Notes: a model not told the origin generated them from the sequence alone. Positions 34,650-44,772 are shown, numbered from the stretch's first letter. The stretch: 64,000 bases of DNA from Flammeovirga sp. OC4 (GCF_000812565.1 NZ_JTAM01000028.1:45758-109757), one strand, 5' to 3'. Translations and numbers: made by a program.

Positions 34650-34677
34650 CCCATCTCTTAAATGGTAAGGAGATGGG
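34650..34677 (-). terminator. Hairpin, possible second terminator
   Basis: Stem CCCATCTC/GAGATGGG (8 bp) with a 12-nt loop. On minus it is followed by TTTTATATATTT. It lies between the S46 peptidase terminator and the kinase gene, so its purpose is unclear; it may be a leader hairpin or backup terminator. Confidence 0.45.
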
Positions 34678-34743
34678 CCTCAAAATAGCTTAATTGATGA
34701 TGATCTTTTTATCATTTCTATCTAGAAATAGTTTTAAGAAAGA

Positions 34744-34781
34744 AAAAGGACTGCTCCACCTAGTGGTGAAACAGCCCTTTT
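34744..34781 (-). terminator. Intrinsic terminator of the S46 peptidase gene
   Basis: AAAAGGACTGCTCCACC pairs with the segment GGTGAAACAGCCCTTTT using G-U pairs. On minus the stem ends in TTTTT. It is 23 bp after the stop. Confidence 0.75.
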
Positions 34782-34803
34782 GAAAAAGATTTTAAACTTC
34801 AGA

Positions 34804-37050
34804 TTAATACTTTGCAGGCATTAATTCCTCGTAAGCTTTTCCTTTTCCTTTCTTACCTCCAACAATTGTCATTTCATCTACAATGTTTTTAGCTCCATAT
34901 ACTTTATCAATTGTCCAAAGTACATAACGAACATCAACATTGATACAACGTTGTAATTTTGGTTCGAAAGCAATATCGCCACTCATAGCTTCCCAGTTAC
35001 CATCAAAGGCTAAACCGATTAATTCACCGTTACCATTGATTACCGGAGAACCTGAGTTACCACCAGTGATATCATTATTAGTGATGAATGCAATACGCAA
35101 CTCACCATTTTGATCTGCATATCTACCGAAGTCTTTGTTGACTACTTTTTCTTTGATTTCTTTTGGTAAAACAAATTCATGGTTTTTAGGATCTTCTTTT
35201 TCTAATAAACCTTTTGAAGTTGTGTAATAAGCATAGAACATTGCGTCACCAGGAATGTAATCTTTGACAGTACCGTAAGTCAAACGCATTGTAGAGTTGG
35301 CATTTGGATAGTATGATTTATTAGGATTCATTTCACGAATACCTTTCACATATAATCTGTTACCATCTTCAACTTTCATCTCAGCTTCTTGCTCACCTTG
35401 TGCTACTGTTAGGTAAGATTGGAAGAATTCGTTGTGTAATTGCGTTAGCATATCTTCCTCATAAATAGCCGCAGAAGGATTATTGATAAATGCTTCCATA
35501 CGTTCTTGGTCAGAGAAAACAGATGTAGTAAATGCTTTTTCTACATATGCTTCGTAATCACCATTGAACTCTCTTTCAATTAACTCATAAACTGAAGGAA
35601 CAGGAAGATTCTTATTTTCAGAACGGCCAAGTACTTCTTTGTATTTCTTTAATAATACTACTGCTAACTCTTTGTCTGTAGCGTAGTCGTAATCTTTGAA
35701 GAAACCTTTTGCTTGCTCTAAAGCACTTGCTTTAGCGTCTTTAATTACTGATTCAGAAACTTCTTCAGCAGAAACTTCACCCACAAAACGAGCTGCTTTT
35801 CTTGCTTGCATTACTGCTTCTATACGGAAACCACCTTGTGTTAAAAGAACTAATGCTACACGGCCATCTCTTTTGCCTTCATAACCTTCTTTTAACATGT
35901 CAGTTACTTCACCATATTCTTTTTTACGTTTAGCATCTTGAGCAATCCAAGTGTTGAATTTACTTTCCTCAGCTTGTTTTTTCTCAATTACATGCTGACG
36001 TTTTAAACCTTTAGTTTGACCAATAAAGTATTTCCAGTAGTTAGCTGTACTCGCATATTTTGAAGCGTACTGTAATCTTACTTTTGGATCAGCATCCATA
36101 TGCTTTCTCCAAGTTTTTAAGATCGCATCACGCATTTCAACAAATAATGGGTTGAATACTTCAATTTGTTGTTTTACACCTTCAGAAGTTAAATAACGAT
36201 CTGTTGATCCAGGGTAGCCCATGATCATCGCAAAGTCGTCTTTTTTAACACCGTTGATAGAAACAGGTAAGTGGTGTTTAGGAGTGTAAGGGATGTTATC
36301 TTCAGAGTATTTAGCAGGCTTATTGTCTTTGCTCGCATACACACGGAAAATAGAGAAGTCACCAGTGTGTCTTGGCCACATCCAGTTATCAGTATCTCCA
36401 CCAAACTTACCTACAGCTTCTGGAGGATTACCTACTAAGCGGATGTCATCATAACGCTCATAAACGAACATATAGAATTCGTTTCCTTCAAAGAAAGATT
36501 TTACAACTACTTCATAGCTATCGTTGTTCAATTCACCTTCTTTTTCAGCTTTGATTCCAGCCATTACTTCTTGTGCTTTTTTAGCTCTTTCAGCACCAGA
36601 AAGACCTTCTAGCTCTTTATTTACCTTTTCTGATACATCATCCATACGTTGTAAGAAACGTACAAATAATCCCTCAATTGGCTTTTCTTCATCGTGACTT
36701 TTTGCAAAGAAGCCGTTCGTTAAGTAATCGTTTTCAACAGTACTTACCGATTGAATTCCTCCATATCCACAGTGATGGTTTGTGAAAATCAAACCTTTGT
36801 CAGATACGATTTCACCTGTACAAAATCCACCAAAGTGAACGATTGCATCCTTGAGAGAGCTGTTATTGACACTATAGATCTCTTCAGCTGTAAGCTTGAG
36901 ACCTTCTTTTTTCATGTCTGTGTAGTTCAGACGTGAAACAAACATTGGCAACCACATTCCTTCATCTAGTTGCTTTTTTGGACCTAAATCAGAGGCAATT
37001 ACCTGTGATGATAGTATCAAAACAAGTAAAACTTGAATCCATTTTTTCAT
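34804..37050 (-). CDS. S46-family dipeptidyl-peptidase (DPP7-type by key residue)
   Basis: The 748-aa periplasmic serine exopeptidase has a signal peptide ending VIAS. The chymotrypsin-fold catalytic triad comes from TNHHC (H93), an Asp in the P-R-H-T-G-D-F region (~215), and S666 in GGNSGSP. The residue 18 positions after the catalytic Ser is Gly684, in AFDGNWE. In Porphyromonas enzymes the equivalent is Gly673 in DPP7 (hydrophobic P1) and Arg673 in DPP11 (acidic P1), so a DPP7-like preference is predicted. Length (700-720 aa typical) fits. The enzyme removes dipeptides from peptides imported into the periplasm, consistent with surface proteolysis by the S8 protease nearby. Confidence 0.93.
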   Translation of the reverse strand: MKKWIQVLLVLILSSQVIASDLGPKKQLDEGMWLPMFVSRLNYTDMKKEGLKLTAEEIYSVNNSSLKDAIVHFGGFCTGEIVSDKGLIFTNHHCGYGGIQSVSTVENDYLTNGFFAKSHDEEKPIEGLFVRFLQRMDDVSEKVNKELEGLSGAERAKKAQEVMAGIKAEKEGELNNDSYEVVVKSFFEGNEFYMFVYERYDDIRLVGNPPEAVGKFGGDTDNWMWPRHTGDFSIFRVYASKDNKPAKYSEDNIPYTPKHHLPVSINGVKKDDFAMIMGYPGSTDRYLTSEGVKQQIEVFNPLFVEMRDAILKTWRKHMDADPKVRLQYASKYASTANYWKYFIGQTKGLKRQHVIEKKQAEESKFNTWIAQDAKRKKEYGEVTDMLKEGYEGKRDGRVALVLLTQGGFRIEAVMQARKAARFVGEVSAEEVSESVIKDAKASALEQAKGFFKDYDYATDKELAVVLLKKYKEVLGRSENKNLPVPSVYELIEREFNGDYEAYVEKAFTTSVFSDQERMEAFINNPSAAIYEEDMLTQLHNEFFQSYLTVAQGEQEAEMKVEDGNRLYVKGIREMNPNKSYYPNANSTMRLTYGTVKDYIPGDAMFYAYYTTSKGLLEKEDPKNHEFVLPKEIKEKVVNKDFGRYADQNGELRIAFITNNDITGGNSGSPVINGNGELIGLAFDGNWEAMSGDIAFEPKLQRCINVDVRYVLWTIDKVYGAKNIVDEMTIVGGKKGKGKAYEELMPAKY

Positions 37051-37197
37051 TATTCTCGTATGGTTAGTAAATATTCTTAATTATTCTATTGCAATTCTAC
37101 CAAAATCATTTAACAAATCACATTAGGACCAAGATTTGCATTAAGATAAAGTACTCTTAATCTCTTAGTTTAAGATAGATTAACTTAAATTTATAAA

Positions 37198-37219
37198 AGC
37201 ATTCGTACTTACGAATGCT
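37198..37219. promoter_or_regulatory. Perfect 10-bp inverted repeat upstream of the TPR protein
   Basis: AGCATTCGTA-CT-TACGAATGCT is fully symmetric with a 2-bp spacer, 38 bp before the ATG at 37258. It has no T-run, so it is more likely a protein-binding site than a terminator. Confidence 0.5.
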
Positions 37220-37257
37220 CCGGTAGAACATGTATAAATAAATACTTGTCTTTTATT

Positions 37258-38892
37258 ATGACGAAAATTATCAAATACTTATTTTCTAGCGTCGTCTTTT
37301 TCATCTTCCTATCCTCTAATAGTTTTGCTCAAAATTTTAATACTTACTTTGCAGAAGGAAAAGCGGCATTTGACCAGAAAAATTACAATAAAGCAATTCA
37401 AAAATTTCAAACTGCCAGAAGTGTTGGTGTTGAAACCATCGGAGATACACACCCTGATTATATGCTTAACATTGAATTCTTAGCAAAGTCTTATGAAGCT
37501 CAAAAAGATCTAGGGAATGCCAATATTTATTATACTTCTCTCGAAAAGTTATTAGTAAAGTCGGGAAATGCAGTATCTAAAAGAACAGGAGATACTCAAC
37601 AAGCTATTGCAGATAATAGCTTATACATGAAGAATTTTCCTCAAGCTGACGTGTATTATCAAAAGGCACTTGTCACAAGAGAAAAAACAAGTGGTAAAAC
37701 ATCAAAAGATTATGCTATCACTTACCACAAATATGCAAGATTATACTTGAGAGGCCGTAAATATAAAGAAGCGGATGCAATGTATAGAAACCTTGAAGAC
37801 CTTGCAGTTAAAACATTAAAAGGTACGGATGAGTATGCACAGATTCTTTCTGAACAAGCTGAAGTTTTTATGGGCTTAAAAAGAATTGATGAAGCGTCTA
37901 TACAGCTAAGTATGTCGATTGCCGCTTATGAAAAGTTGAAGGCTCCAAAATCTAGCTATGTACAGCTTTATCTTCAAGAAGCATCTTTGTTAGAAAAAAC
38001 AGGCCAACAAAGTGCAGCTATTCAATCTTACTATAAGTATATCGATAATTTAGCGAAGGCCATAACAATCAAAAACCCGAAGTATATCACTGAGGTGGAA
38101 CGCTTGGCTATTCATTTGGACGAAAAACTAAATTCTCCAAAAGACGCTTATAATTTCATTAAAAAGAAGCTTGCTGCTAATATCGCTAGACATACAGAAA
38201 ATAGTACGTATGTTGCTGCTACGTATGTTGAATTAGCAGAAATTGAAATTACTCAGAATAATATTCCACTAGCGGAACAGTACTCGAAAAAAGCTTTAGC
38301 CACTTATCAAAAATTAGGAAAAGAAAAGTCTCCGGAAGGAATTGTAGCGACTATTACATTAGCAAGAGTAAACAGTAAGCAGAATAAAGATGCTGAAGCG
38401 GAGAAGTTATATCAAAAAGCAATTACAGATGCTGAACAACATTTATCTAATAAACATACAAGTTATGGACAAGCTTTAGATAGTTTAGCTTTCTTCTATA
38501 TTGAAAGAAAAAGATTTGATGATGCTGAAGCAGAAATTCTAAAAGGTCTTGAGACAAGAGAGAAAAATATGGGTAAACAACATATTGATTATGGAAACTC
38601 CCTGTATAGCTTGTCAAGGTTGTATTCTTCACAAGATAGTCTGGTAAAAGCAGAAAAGGCCTTGAAGAGTGTAGTAAAGGTCAGAGAGGGCTATTATGGT
38701 GCTTTGACACTTGAGCATGTGACTTGCATTAAAGAATTGGGGGACCTTTATGCTAAAATGGGCGAAGAACAAAAAGCTAATGCTTTAAAATCTTACCGAA
38801 GAGCTATTTCGCTTTATGAGGGGATTGGTATGAAAGATAGTCCTGTAGTAAAAGAAATCTATATGAAAATTGATGAGATCAATGCTCAATAG
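37258..38892 (+). CDS. Secreted TPR-repeat protein
   Basis: ATG 37258 is preferred over a TTG four codons upstream; it gives 544 aa with a signal peptide (MTKIIKYLFSSVVFFIFLSS, then NSFAQ). The rest is an uninterrupted array of about 12 TPR units of the long (42-residue, kinesin-light-chain-like) type, such as 'AEKLYQKAITDAEQHLSNKHTSYGQALDSLAFFYIERKRFDDAE', which I cite only partly. No lipobox, TM or enzymatic domain. It is likely a periplasmic scaffold for protein complexes. It is transcribed alone, with a terminator shared with convergent rpoD. Confidence 0.8.
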   Translation: MTKIIKYLFSSVVFFIFLSSNSFAQNFNTYFAEGKAAFDQKNYNKAIQKFQTARSVGVETIGDTHPDYMLNIEFLAKSYEAQKDLGNANIYYTSLEKLLVKSGNAVSKRTGDTQQAIADNSLYMKNFPQADVYYQKALVTREKTSGKTSKDYAITYHKYARLYLRGRKYKEADAMYRNLEDLAVKTLKGTDEYAQILSEQAEVFMGLKRIDEASIQLSMSIAAYEKLKAPKSSYVQLYLQEASLLEKTGQQSAAIQSYYKYIDNLAKAITIKNPKYITEVERLAIHLDEKLNSPKDAYNFIKKKLAANIARHTENSTYVAATYVELAEIEITQNNIPLAEQYSKKALATYQKLGKEKSPEGIVATITLARVNSKQNKDAEAEKLYQKAITDAEQHLSNKHTSYGQALDSLAFFYIERKRFDDAEAEILKGLETREKNMGKQHIDYGNSLYSLSRLYSSQDSLVKAEKALKSVVKVREGYYGALTLEHVTCIKELGDLYAKMGEEQKANALKSYRRAISLYEGIGMKDSPVVKEIYMKIDEINAQ

Positions 38893-39003
38893 CAAAAGTA
38901 CGAGGTTCTAATTATTGATTTAGTTAGAGCTTTTTCTTACAAGAGCAGAATTTTATCTAAAAAAAGTTTTTGAAAAGCATTTTTTCAATGTAGATCAGAA
39001 AAT

Positions 39004-39039
39004 AAAAAGGGTCAGTTAAATGAATAACTGACCCTTTTT
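39004..39039. terminator. Bidirectional terminator between TPR gene and rpoD
   Basis: Perfect 15-bp stem AAAAAGGGTCAGTTA/TAACTGACCCTTTTT with a 6-nt loop and T-runs on both ends; the most regular terminator in the window. Confidence 0.9.
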
Positions 39040-39070
39040 ATATGGTTACATTAAAAGAACCTACTTTTGA

Positions 39071-39934
39071 CTATCCTAAGTAAGGTTTTAATGCTTTACT
39101 TCTTGATGTATGACGAAGACGTCTGATGGCTTTTTCTTTAATTTGACGCACACGTTCACGCGTTAAATTAAATTTCTCTCCAATTTCTTCTAATGTCATT
39201 GAATGCTCTCCGTTTAATCCGAAGTATAAAGTAATTACATCTGCCTCACGTTTTGTTAACGTAGAAAGGGCACGTTGAACTTCTTTACGTAAAGAGTCAT
39301 TCATCAACTCTGTATCTGGCTTTTCCTCCATGTCGTTTTCCAACACGTCGTAAAGGTTATTTTCTTCACCTTGTACGAAAGGAGCATCCATAGATACGTG
39401 GCGACCAGAAATTTTCATTGTATCTACAACTTCGTTTGTAGTTACATCTAAAACTTCTGCCAGTTCGTCTGGAGATGGTTCACGCTCATAACGTTGTTCC
39501 AATTCAGAGAAAGTCTTTGAAATCTTGTTCAATGAACCTACTCTGTTCAATGGTAAACGTACGATACGTGATTGTTCTGCTAATGCTTGAAGGATAGATT
39601 GTCTAATCCACCATACCGCATAAGAGATAAACTTAAAACCACGAGTTTCGTCGAAACGTTGGGCAGCTTTAATCAAACCCAAGTTACCTTCATTGATCAA
39701 GTCACCTAAAGAAAGTCCCTGATTCTGATACTGCTTAGCTACAGAAACTACGAAACGCAAGTTGGCTTTCGTTAATTTCTCTAATGCAATTTGATCGCCC
39801 TCACGAATTTGCTTAGCAAGAGTTACTTCTTCATCAGGTGTTAGCAGGTCAACCTTACCGATTTCTTGTAAGTATTTGTCCAGCGACTGTGACTCCCTGT
39901 TCGTGATCTGTTTACTGATCTTGAGTTGTCTCAT
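39071..39934 (-). CDS. rpoD: Primary RNA polymerase sigma factor (Bacteroidota type)
   Basis: The 287-aa sigma-70 has regions 1.2 (~12-45), 2 (~52-125, with [20 protein letters not shown] and [13 protein letters not shown]), 3 (~130-190) and 4 (~220-285, with [23 protein letters not shown]). Region 1.1 is absent, as in the principal sigma factor of Bacteroides and Flavobacterium. This sigma recognises TTTG/TAnnTTTG promoters, which is the pattern seen at the tRNA operon in this window. Start ATG 39934. It is a single-gene unit on minus. Essential housekeeping factor; it binds core polymerase in the cytosol. Confidence 0.95.
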   Translation of the reverse strand: MRQLKISKQITNRESQSLDKYLQEIGKVDLLTPDEEVTLAKQIREGDQIALEKLTKANLRFVVSVAKQYQNQGLSLGDLINEGNLGLIKAAQRFDETRGFKFISYAVWWIRQSILQALAEQSRIVRLPLNRVGSLNKISKTFSELEQRYEREPSPDELAEVLDVTTNEVVDTMKISGRHVSMDAPFVQGEENNLYDVLENDMEEKPDTELMNDSLRKEVQRALSTLTKREADVITLYFGLNGEHSMTLEEIGEKFNLTRERVRQIKEKAIRRLRHTSRSKALKPYLG

Positions 39935-40146
39935 CCGTTCTTTTTTGCCATTGTTAAGATTTTCCCAAAAGTATTCTTATAAGATAAGGAATTTCTTGAG
40001 AAAATATTTATAATCAGGAATTTATCACTGCAAATATTGTGCAGTTCATAAATTCACTACATAATTGACTAAAAAAAGACATATAAAGTTTAGCAAATAC
40101 TCAAAATAATTCTTAAGCATTCACTAAACTGTCTTTTAATAGGTTA

Positions 40147-42435
40147 TTATCTTCTGTTGTAACCACCACGGTCACCTCTGTCGCCTCTATCTCTGCGGTC
40201 TCCGCGATCACCACCACGGTTAAAACCACCTCTTCTGTCACCACCACGGTCATGACGGTCTCTTCTTTCACGTGGAGGAGGAGGAGTATAACCTTCTGGC
40301 ATAGGAAGTAACGCCTTACGAGATAATTTGAATTTACCTGTCTTAGGGTCGATTTCAAGTAACTTGATATCTACTTTATCACCTACTTTCAAGATGCTTT
40401 CCACATTGTCAGTACGCTCCCAAGCGATCTCTGAGATGTGTAATAAACCTTCTTTACCAGGCATAAACTCAACGAATGCACCGAATGGCTGTAATGATTT
40501 TACAGTACCAGGGTAAGTTTCACCAACTTCAGGTTGCGCTACGATAGCTTTTACTCTATCTACAGCACCGTCCATTGCTACTTTATCTACAGCAAAGAAA
40601 CTTACTTGACCTTGGTTTTCTACTTCTTCGATAACGATAGTTGCACCAGTGTCTTTTTGGATCTCTTGGATCACTTTACCACCTGGTCCAATTACAGCAC
40701 CGATTAAGTCTTGAGGAATCATCATCACAAAACTACGTGGAGCGTGTGGTTTCAAGTCATCTCTTGAAGTTGAGATTACTTCATCCATTACTTCACGAAT
40801 GTGAGCTCTACCTCTGTTAGCTTGTTCTAAAGCTTGCTTCAACACCTCATATGGAAGACCATCAACTTTGATATCCATTTGACATGCTGTAATACCTTTT
40901 TCAGTACCTGTTACTTTGAAGTCCATATCACCTAAGTGATCCTCATCGCCTAAGATATCTGATAAGATCGCATATTTTAATTCACCTGTTTCAGGATCGT
41001 TTTCTGAGATCATACCCATTGCAATACCTGATACAGTACCTGTGATATTCACACCTGCATCCATAAGTGCTAATGAACCTGCACAAACTGTTGCCATTGA
41101 TGACGAACCGTTTGATTCCAAGATATCAGAAACGATACGAATAGTGTATGGGTTTTCATTTTCAGGAGGAAGAACTCTTTGTAAAGCTCTATGACCTAAG
41201 TTACCGTGACCTACTTCTCTACGTCCAGGACCTCTGTTTGGTCTTACCTCACCAGTTGAGAAACCAGGGAAGTTGTAGTGAAGGATGAACTTGCTAGAGC
41301 TAGACTCCATCGCTGAATCTAACATTTGTTCGTCCATTTTAGTTCCCAAAGTAACCGTAGTCAATGATTGAGTTTCACCACGAGTGAACAAAGCAGAACC
41401 GTGAGCTGAAGGTAATACGTCTACCTCAGGAACGATTGGTCTTACTTCCTCTAAGTCACGACCGTCTAAACGGTTCTTTGTGTTCAATACTAAATCACGA
41501 GAAGCTTTCTTCTCACATTTAGCCACGTAACGCTTGATAAGCGGTAACTTCTCTTCAGTTTCCTCATCTTCCGGTAAAGCCTCGAAGTACGCTTTTTTCA
41601 CTTCAGTGAAAGCCGCCTTACGCTCTGACTTACCTTTGATACCTTGAGCTGCTACTGCATATAATTTATCATAAAGAGCAGTGAAAACTTCTTCTTTTAA
41701 AGCTTCGTCTTCAACATCACCTACAAACTCTCTGTATTCGGTAACGCCAACTGCTTCTCTTAATTCTACTTGAATTGCACACTGAGTTTTGATAGCCTCA
41801 TGACCTACTTTAATCGCTTCGATCATTTCATCTTCACCCACTTCTTGCATTTCACCCTCTACCATTGTGATGTTTTCAGCAGTAGCACCGATCATTAGAT
41901 CAAGCGTACAACCTTCCATCTGTGCTGGAGTTGGGTTAACGATGTATTCACCGTTAGTGTCTTTGATCACCCTAACTTCTGAGATAGGACCATCAAAAGG
42001 AATGTCTGTGATTGATAATGCTGCAGATGCTGCTAATGCCACCAATGCGTCTGGCAAAGCGTCTTTATCTGCTGAGATCATAGTGATCATGATTTGAGTA
42101 TCATGATAATAGTCAGAAGGGAATAATGGACGGATAGCTCTATCCACTAAACGAGAAATTAAGATTTCACGATCACTTAAACGTCCTTCTCTTTTTAAGA
42201 AACCGCCAGGAATCTTACCTGCAGACGCAAATTTTTCTTGGTAATCTACTGAAAGTGGCAAAAAGTCAGCACCCTCTCTTTTCTCTGGGTTAGAAACAAC
42301 AGTTGCTAATAGCATTGTATTTCCCATGCGCAAAACGATCGATCCGTCTGCTTGTCTTGCCATTCTACCTGTTTCTAATGAGATCTCACGTCCATCAGGA
42401 AGGGCAACTGTTTTTTTAATCACGTTTTCAAACAT
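40147..42435 (-). CDS. pnp: Polyribonucleotide nucleotidyltransferase (PNPase)
   Basis: ATG 42435 is chosen (762 aa); an upstream TTG would only add 11 residues. Domains are RNase PH 1 (~10-140), an alpha-helical linker, RNase PH 2 (~325-460; RGPGRREVGHGNL, FSTGEVRPNRG), KH (~560-615; GAVIGPGGKVIQEI) and S1 (~628-700; EFMPGKEGLLHISEIAWERT). The tail (~715-762) is Pro-rich then Arg/Gly/Asp-rich with repeated RGDRGD units, unusual relative to E. coli PNPase. It degrades RNA 3'-5' phosphorolytically in the cytosol. It follows rpsO on the same strand after the rpsO terminator, the common rpsO-pnp order. Confidence 0.96.
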   Translation of the reverse strand: MFENVIKKTVALPDGREISLETGRMARQADGSIVLRMGNTMLLATVVSNPEKREGADFLPLSVDYQEKFASAGKIPGGFLKREGRLSDREILISRLVDRAIRPLFPSDYYHDTQIMITMISADKDALPDALVALAASAALSITDIPFDGPISEVRVIKDTNGEYIVNPTPAQMEGCTLDLMIGATAENITMVEGEMQEVGEDEMIEAIKVGHEAIKTQCAIQVELREAVGVTEYREFVGDVEDEALKEEVFTALYDKLYAVAAQGIKGKSERKAAFTEVKKAYFEALPEDEETEEKLPLIKRYVAKCEKKASRDLVLNTKNRLDGRDLEEVRPIVPEVDVLPSAHGSALFTRGETQSLTTVTLGTKMDEQMLDSAMESSSSKFILHYNFPGFSTGEVRPNRGPGRREVGHGNLGHRALQRVLPPENENPYTIRIVSDILESNGSSSMATVCAGSLALMDAGVNITGTVSGIAMGMISENDPETGELKYAILSDILGDEDHLGDMDFKVTGTEKGITACQMDIKVDGLPYEVLKQALEQANRGRAHIREVMDEVISTSRDDLKPHAPRSFVMMIPQDLIGAVIGPGGKVIQEIQKDTGATIVIEEVENQGQVSFFAVDKVAMDGAVDRVKAIVAQPEVGETYPGTVKSLQPFGAFVEFMPGKEGLLHISEIAWERTDNVESILKVGDKVDIKLLEIDPKTGKFKLSRKALLPMPEGYTPPPPRERRDRHDRGGDRRGGFNRGGDRGDRRDRGDRGDRGGYNRR

Positions 42436-42690
42436 CGTAATTGTGTTGTGTTTTAATATTTTCTTCAAACAAAGCAGATATTTAAGGACCGAGTCCTATC
42501 TGCATTCATACCAGGATTGCTGTAAAAATTTGTTGAAATTACTTTAGTCCAAGTATTTAAATTAGGCTAGTAAAAGCGAACTTTTGCCAACCCCAAAAAT
42601 TAGTGATTTTTTATGGATAAATCACTTCTTGCCAGTCTTTTATTTCAATAAATTAGTCAAAATAAAAGGCAATGTATAAATACGCAAAAA
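42436..42690 (-). other. pnp upstream leader region
   Basis: About 255 bp between the rpsO terminator and pnp with no ORF. It should carry the pnp promoter and leader. In E. coli this leader contains an autoregulatory hairpin; no strong stem is evident here by eye. Confidence 0.4.
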
Positions 42691-42715
42691 GGGAATTCCA
42701 GATTTTGGAATCCCC
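42691..42715 (-). terminator. Intrinsic terminator of rpsO
   Basis: Stem GGGAATTCCA/TGGAATCCCC with a short loop; on minus it is followed by TTTTT. It is 28 bp after the rpsO stop. Confidence 0.8.
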
Positions 42716-42742
42716 TGAGTGGTATTTTTACACCAGAAAGAA

Positions 42743-43015
42743 TTACTTTCTGATACCAAGTTCTTTGATAATCGCTCTGTAACGGTTGATATCTTTTTTA
42801 GCTACATAGTCAAGCATAGAACGACGCTTACCTACTAACTTCATCAAACCACGACGAGATGAGTGATCTTTTTTGTTCGACTTTAAGTGCTCCGTTAAGT
42901 GTTGGATACGCTTAGTGAACAATGCGATTTGAGCTTCTGGTGAACCAGTGTCTCCTTCACCTTTACCGTATGAAGTAAAGATCTCTTTTTTGTACTCAGG
43001 GCTTAAATAATCCAT
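42743..43015 (-). CDS. rpsO: 30S ribosomal protein S15
   Basis: ATG 43015 gives 90 aa, the usual S15 length; a longer frame adds a hydrophobic stretch unlike S15. The sequence is typical: '[25 protein letters not shown]' region cited partly, the D-H-S-S-R-R-G-L motif, KRRSMLDYV and a final [13 protein letters not shown]. It binds 16S rRNA early in 30S assembly. It is transcribed toward pnp, but a terminator separates the two. Confidence 0.97.
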   Translation of the reverse strand: MDYLSPEYKKEIFTSYGKGEGDTGSPEAQIALFTKRIQHLTEHLKSNKKDHSSRRGLMKLVGKRRSMLDYVAKKDINRYRAIIKELGIRK

Positions 43016-43235
43016 AAAACCACAAATTAGTTTTGCGAAAAACTTGAATTTCACGTTACAATATCCTTTTGACAGCGATGACGCGTGCCGAATAATGCTC
43101 CCCTCAATTCGTAGTTACTTCGAGTGTTACATAAAATTTTCAGGGTGCAAAACTAAGTATATTTTGTAAAAAATCCGAATAATATTCAACATAACAGTAT
43201 TCATTAACGAAAAATTACAATATTCGCACTATACG

Positions 43236-43254
43236 GGCAGACCCAACGTCTGCC
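43236..43254 (+). promoter_or_regulatory. Short perfect hairpin in the RsmF-like gene leader
   Basis: GGCAGAC-CCAAC-GTCTGCC is 7 bp with a 5-nt loop, 36 bp before the ATG at 43290. There is no T-run. It may be a leader hairpin or a regulator site. Confidence 0.4.
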
Positions 43255-43289
43255 TAATGAAATAATGATGACAATAATAGGAGTTCACC

Positions 43290-44699
43290 ATGGGAAATAG
43301 ATCTGAAAATCTACCGAAAAAATTTACTGAGCGTCTTCAAGGACAAATTTCTGCTGAGGACTTTGATGCTTTCAAGGAAGCGATTGATGGACAGGTACCT
43401 GTATCTTACAGAACCAACCCTTTTAAGCCCGCAGAGATTACTTTTTCAGATACCACTCCGGTGCCATGGTGCGACGAAGCTCAATATATAGCCAAACGTC
43501 CATCGTTTGCTGAAGATCCTTTGATTTTTGCAGGTGCATATTATGTACAAGAGGCTTCTTCTATGTTCCTTTGGAAAGCACTAAAACAACACGCTCCATT
43601 AGAAAAAGACCTAAGAGTATTGGATTTATGTGCCGCTCCTGGAGGAAAAAGTACCTTAATCAATTCTCTTCTGACACCTAAGAGTGTTTTGGTTTCCAAT
43701 GAAATTGTAGGCAAAAGATCCCTGCCATTAATTGACAACCTTGTAAGATGGGGAAATCCGAACACATTAGTAACGGGTAACTATGCGGAAAGCTTCGCTC
43801 CACTTCGAGAATACTTTGATGTAGTAGTGACAGACGCTCCATGTTCTGGTGAAGGCATGTTTAGAAAAGACCCTAAAGCCTCTGAACTTTGGTCAACATC
43901 TTTAGTAGATTCTTGTGCTTCTATCCAAGAGAGTATCGTCGATCATATTCCTCATGCCTTAAAAGCGGGTGGCCTATATATTTATAGTACGTGTACTTTC
44001 GCTCCTCAAGAAAACGAGGAACGTTTAGCTCAAATTCTAGAATCAGACGAGTTTGAACCGTTGGAAATCGATATTGATCCTTCTTGGGGAATCTCTACCA
44101 TTGAGGTAGAAAGCAATGGAGTGAAAGCCATCGGTTACCGTTTTATTTTCCACAAGACAAAAGGAGAGGGGCTATTCTTAACCGCTTTCAGAAAAAAAGG
44201 AGAGCCATCTATTCATCAAAAATTCAGCGTTTCTCCTAAAAAGATGAAATCTGTCTTTATGGTGAAAAAGAGAGAGTCGGAAGAGTTAAGAAAATGGCTG
44301 GAAAACGGTAAAGATTTTGAATTCTACCAAGACGGAGAAGATGTATACGCTATTCCATCTCATATGGTACAAGATTTCAAAATCATGAAAGTCACTCAAA
44401 AGCTCCGTCATCAAGGCATCAAAATGGGGCGTTTCAATAAGAAGAACGGTCAACTGATCCCTGATCACGAACTAGCAGTCTCCAATATTGTCTCTGCTAA
44501 AATTCCAACATTAGATGTCGAATATAGAGATGCAATTGATTTCTTGAAAAAACAGGAAATGAGCGTTAAAACTATTCAAGGCGTAAAAGGATGGGCCATT
44601 ATCAAATACAAAGGACTTGCATTGGGTTGGGTGAAAGTATTGCCAAACCGTTTGAATAATTATTATCCTTCGGAATTGAGGTTGAGGAAGGATGTGTAA
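43290..44699 (+). CDS. rsmF: RsmF/NOP2-type rRNA (cytosine-C5) methyltransferase
   Basis: The 469-aa protein has an N-terminal RsmF-like region, then a class I methyltransferase with SAM motif LDLCAAPGGKST (~110), catalytic motif D-A-P-C-S-G-E-G-M-F (~182), and the second active-site cysteine in YSTCTF (~232). The C-terminal half (~300-469) matches the PUA-like RNA-binding extension of the YebU/RsmF group (RHQGIKMGRFNK, AIIKYKGLALGWVK, NYYPSELRLRK). It methylates cytosine in 16S rRNA. An AGGAG Shine-Dalgarno, unusual in Bacteroidota, lies 6 bp before the ATG. The exact target base is inferred from family. Confidence 0.9.
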   Translation: MGNRSENLPKKFTERLQGQISAEDFDAFKEAIDGQVPVSYRTNPFKPAEITFSDTTPVPWCDEAQYIAKRPSFAEDPLIFAGAYYVQEASSMFLWKALKQHAPLEKDLRVLDLCAAPGGKSTLINSLLTPKSVLVSNEIVGKRSLPLIDNLVRWGNPNTLVTGNYAESFAPLREYFDVVVTDAPCSGEGMFRKDPKASELWSTSLVDSCASIQESIVDHIPHALKAGGLYIYSTCTFAPQENEERLAQILESDEFEPLEIDIDPSWGISTIEVESNGVKAIGYRFIFHKTKGEGLFLTAFRKKGEPSIHQKFSVSPKKMKSVFMVKKRESEELRKWLENGKDFEFYQDGEDVYAIPSHMVQDFKIMKVTQKLRHQGIKMGRFNKKNGQLIPDHELAVSNIVSAKIPTLDVEYRDAIDFLKKQEMSVKTIQGVKGWAIIKYKGLALGWVKVLPNRLNNYYPSELRLRKDV

Positions 44700-44733
44700 A
44701 TCATATACCACTGATAGTTAAGCTCTGAAATAC

Positions 44734-44772
44734 AAAAAGGGTGAAAAGTTTAATCGACTTTTCACCCTTTTT
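44734..44772 (+). terminator. Intrinsic terminator of the RsmF-like gene
   Basis: Perfect 16-bp stem AAAAAGGGTGAAAAGT/ACTTTTCACCCTTTTT with a 7-nt loop and T-runs at both ends. Confidence 0.9.
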
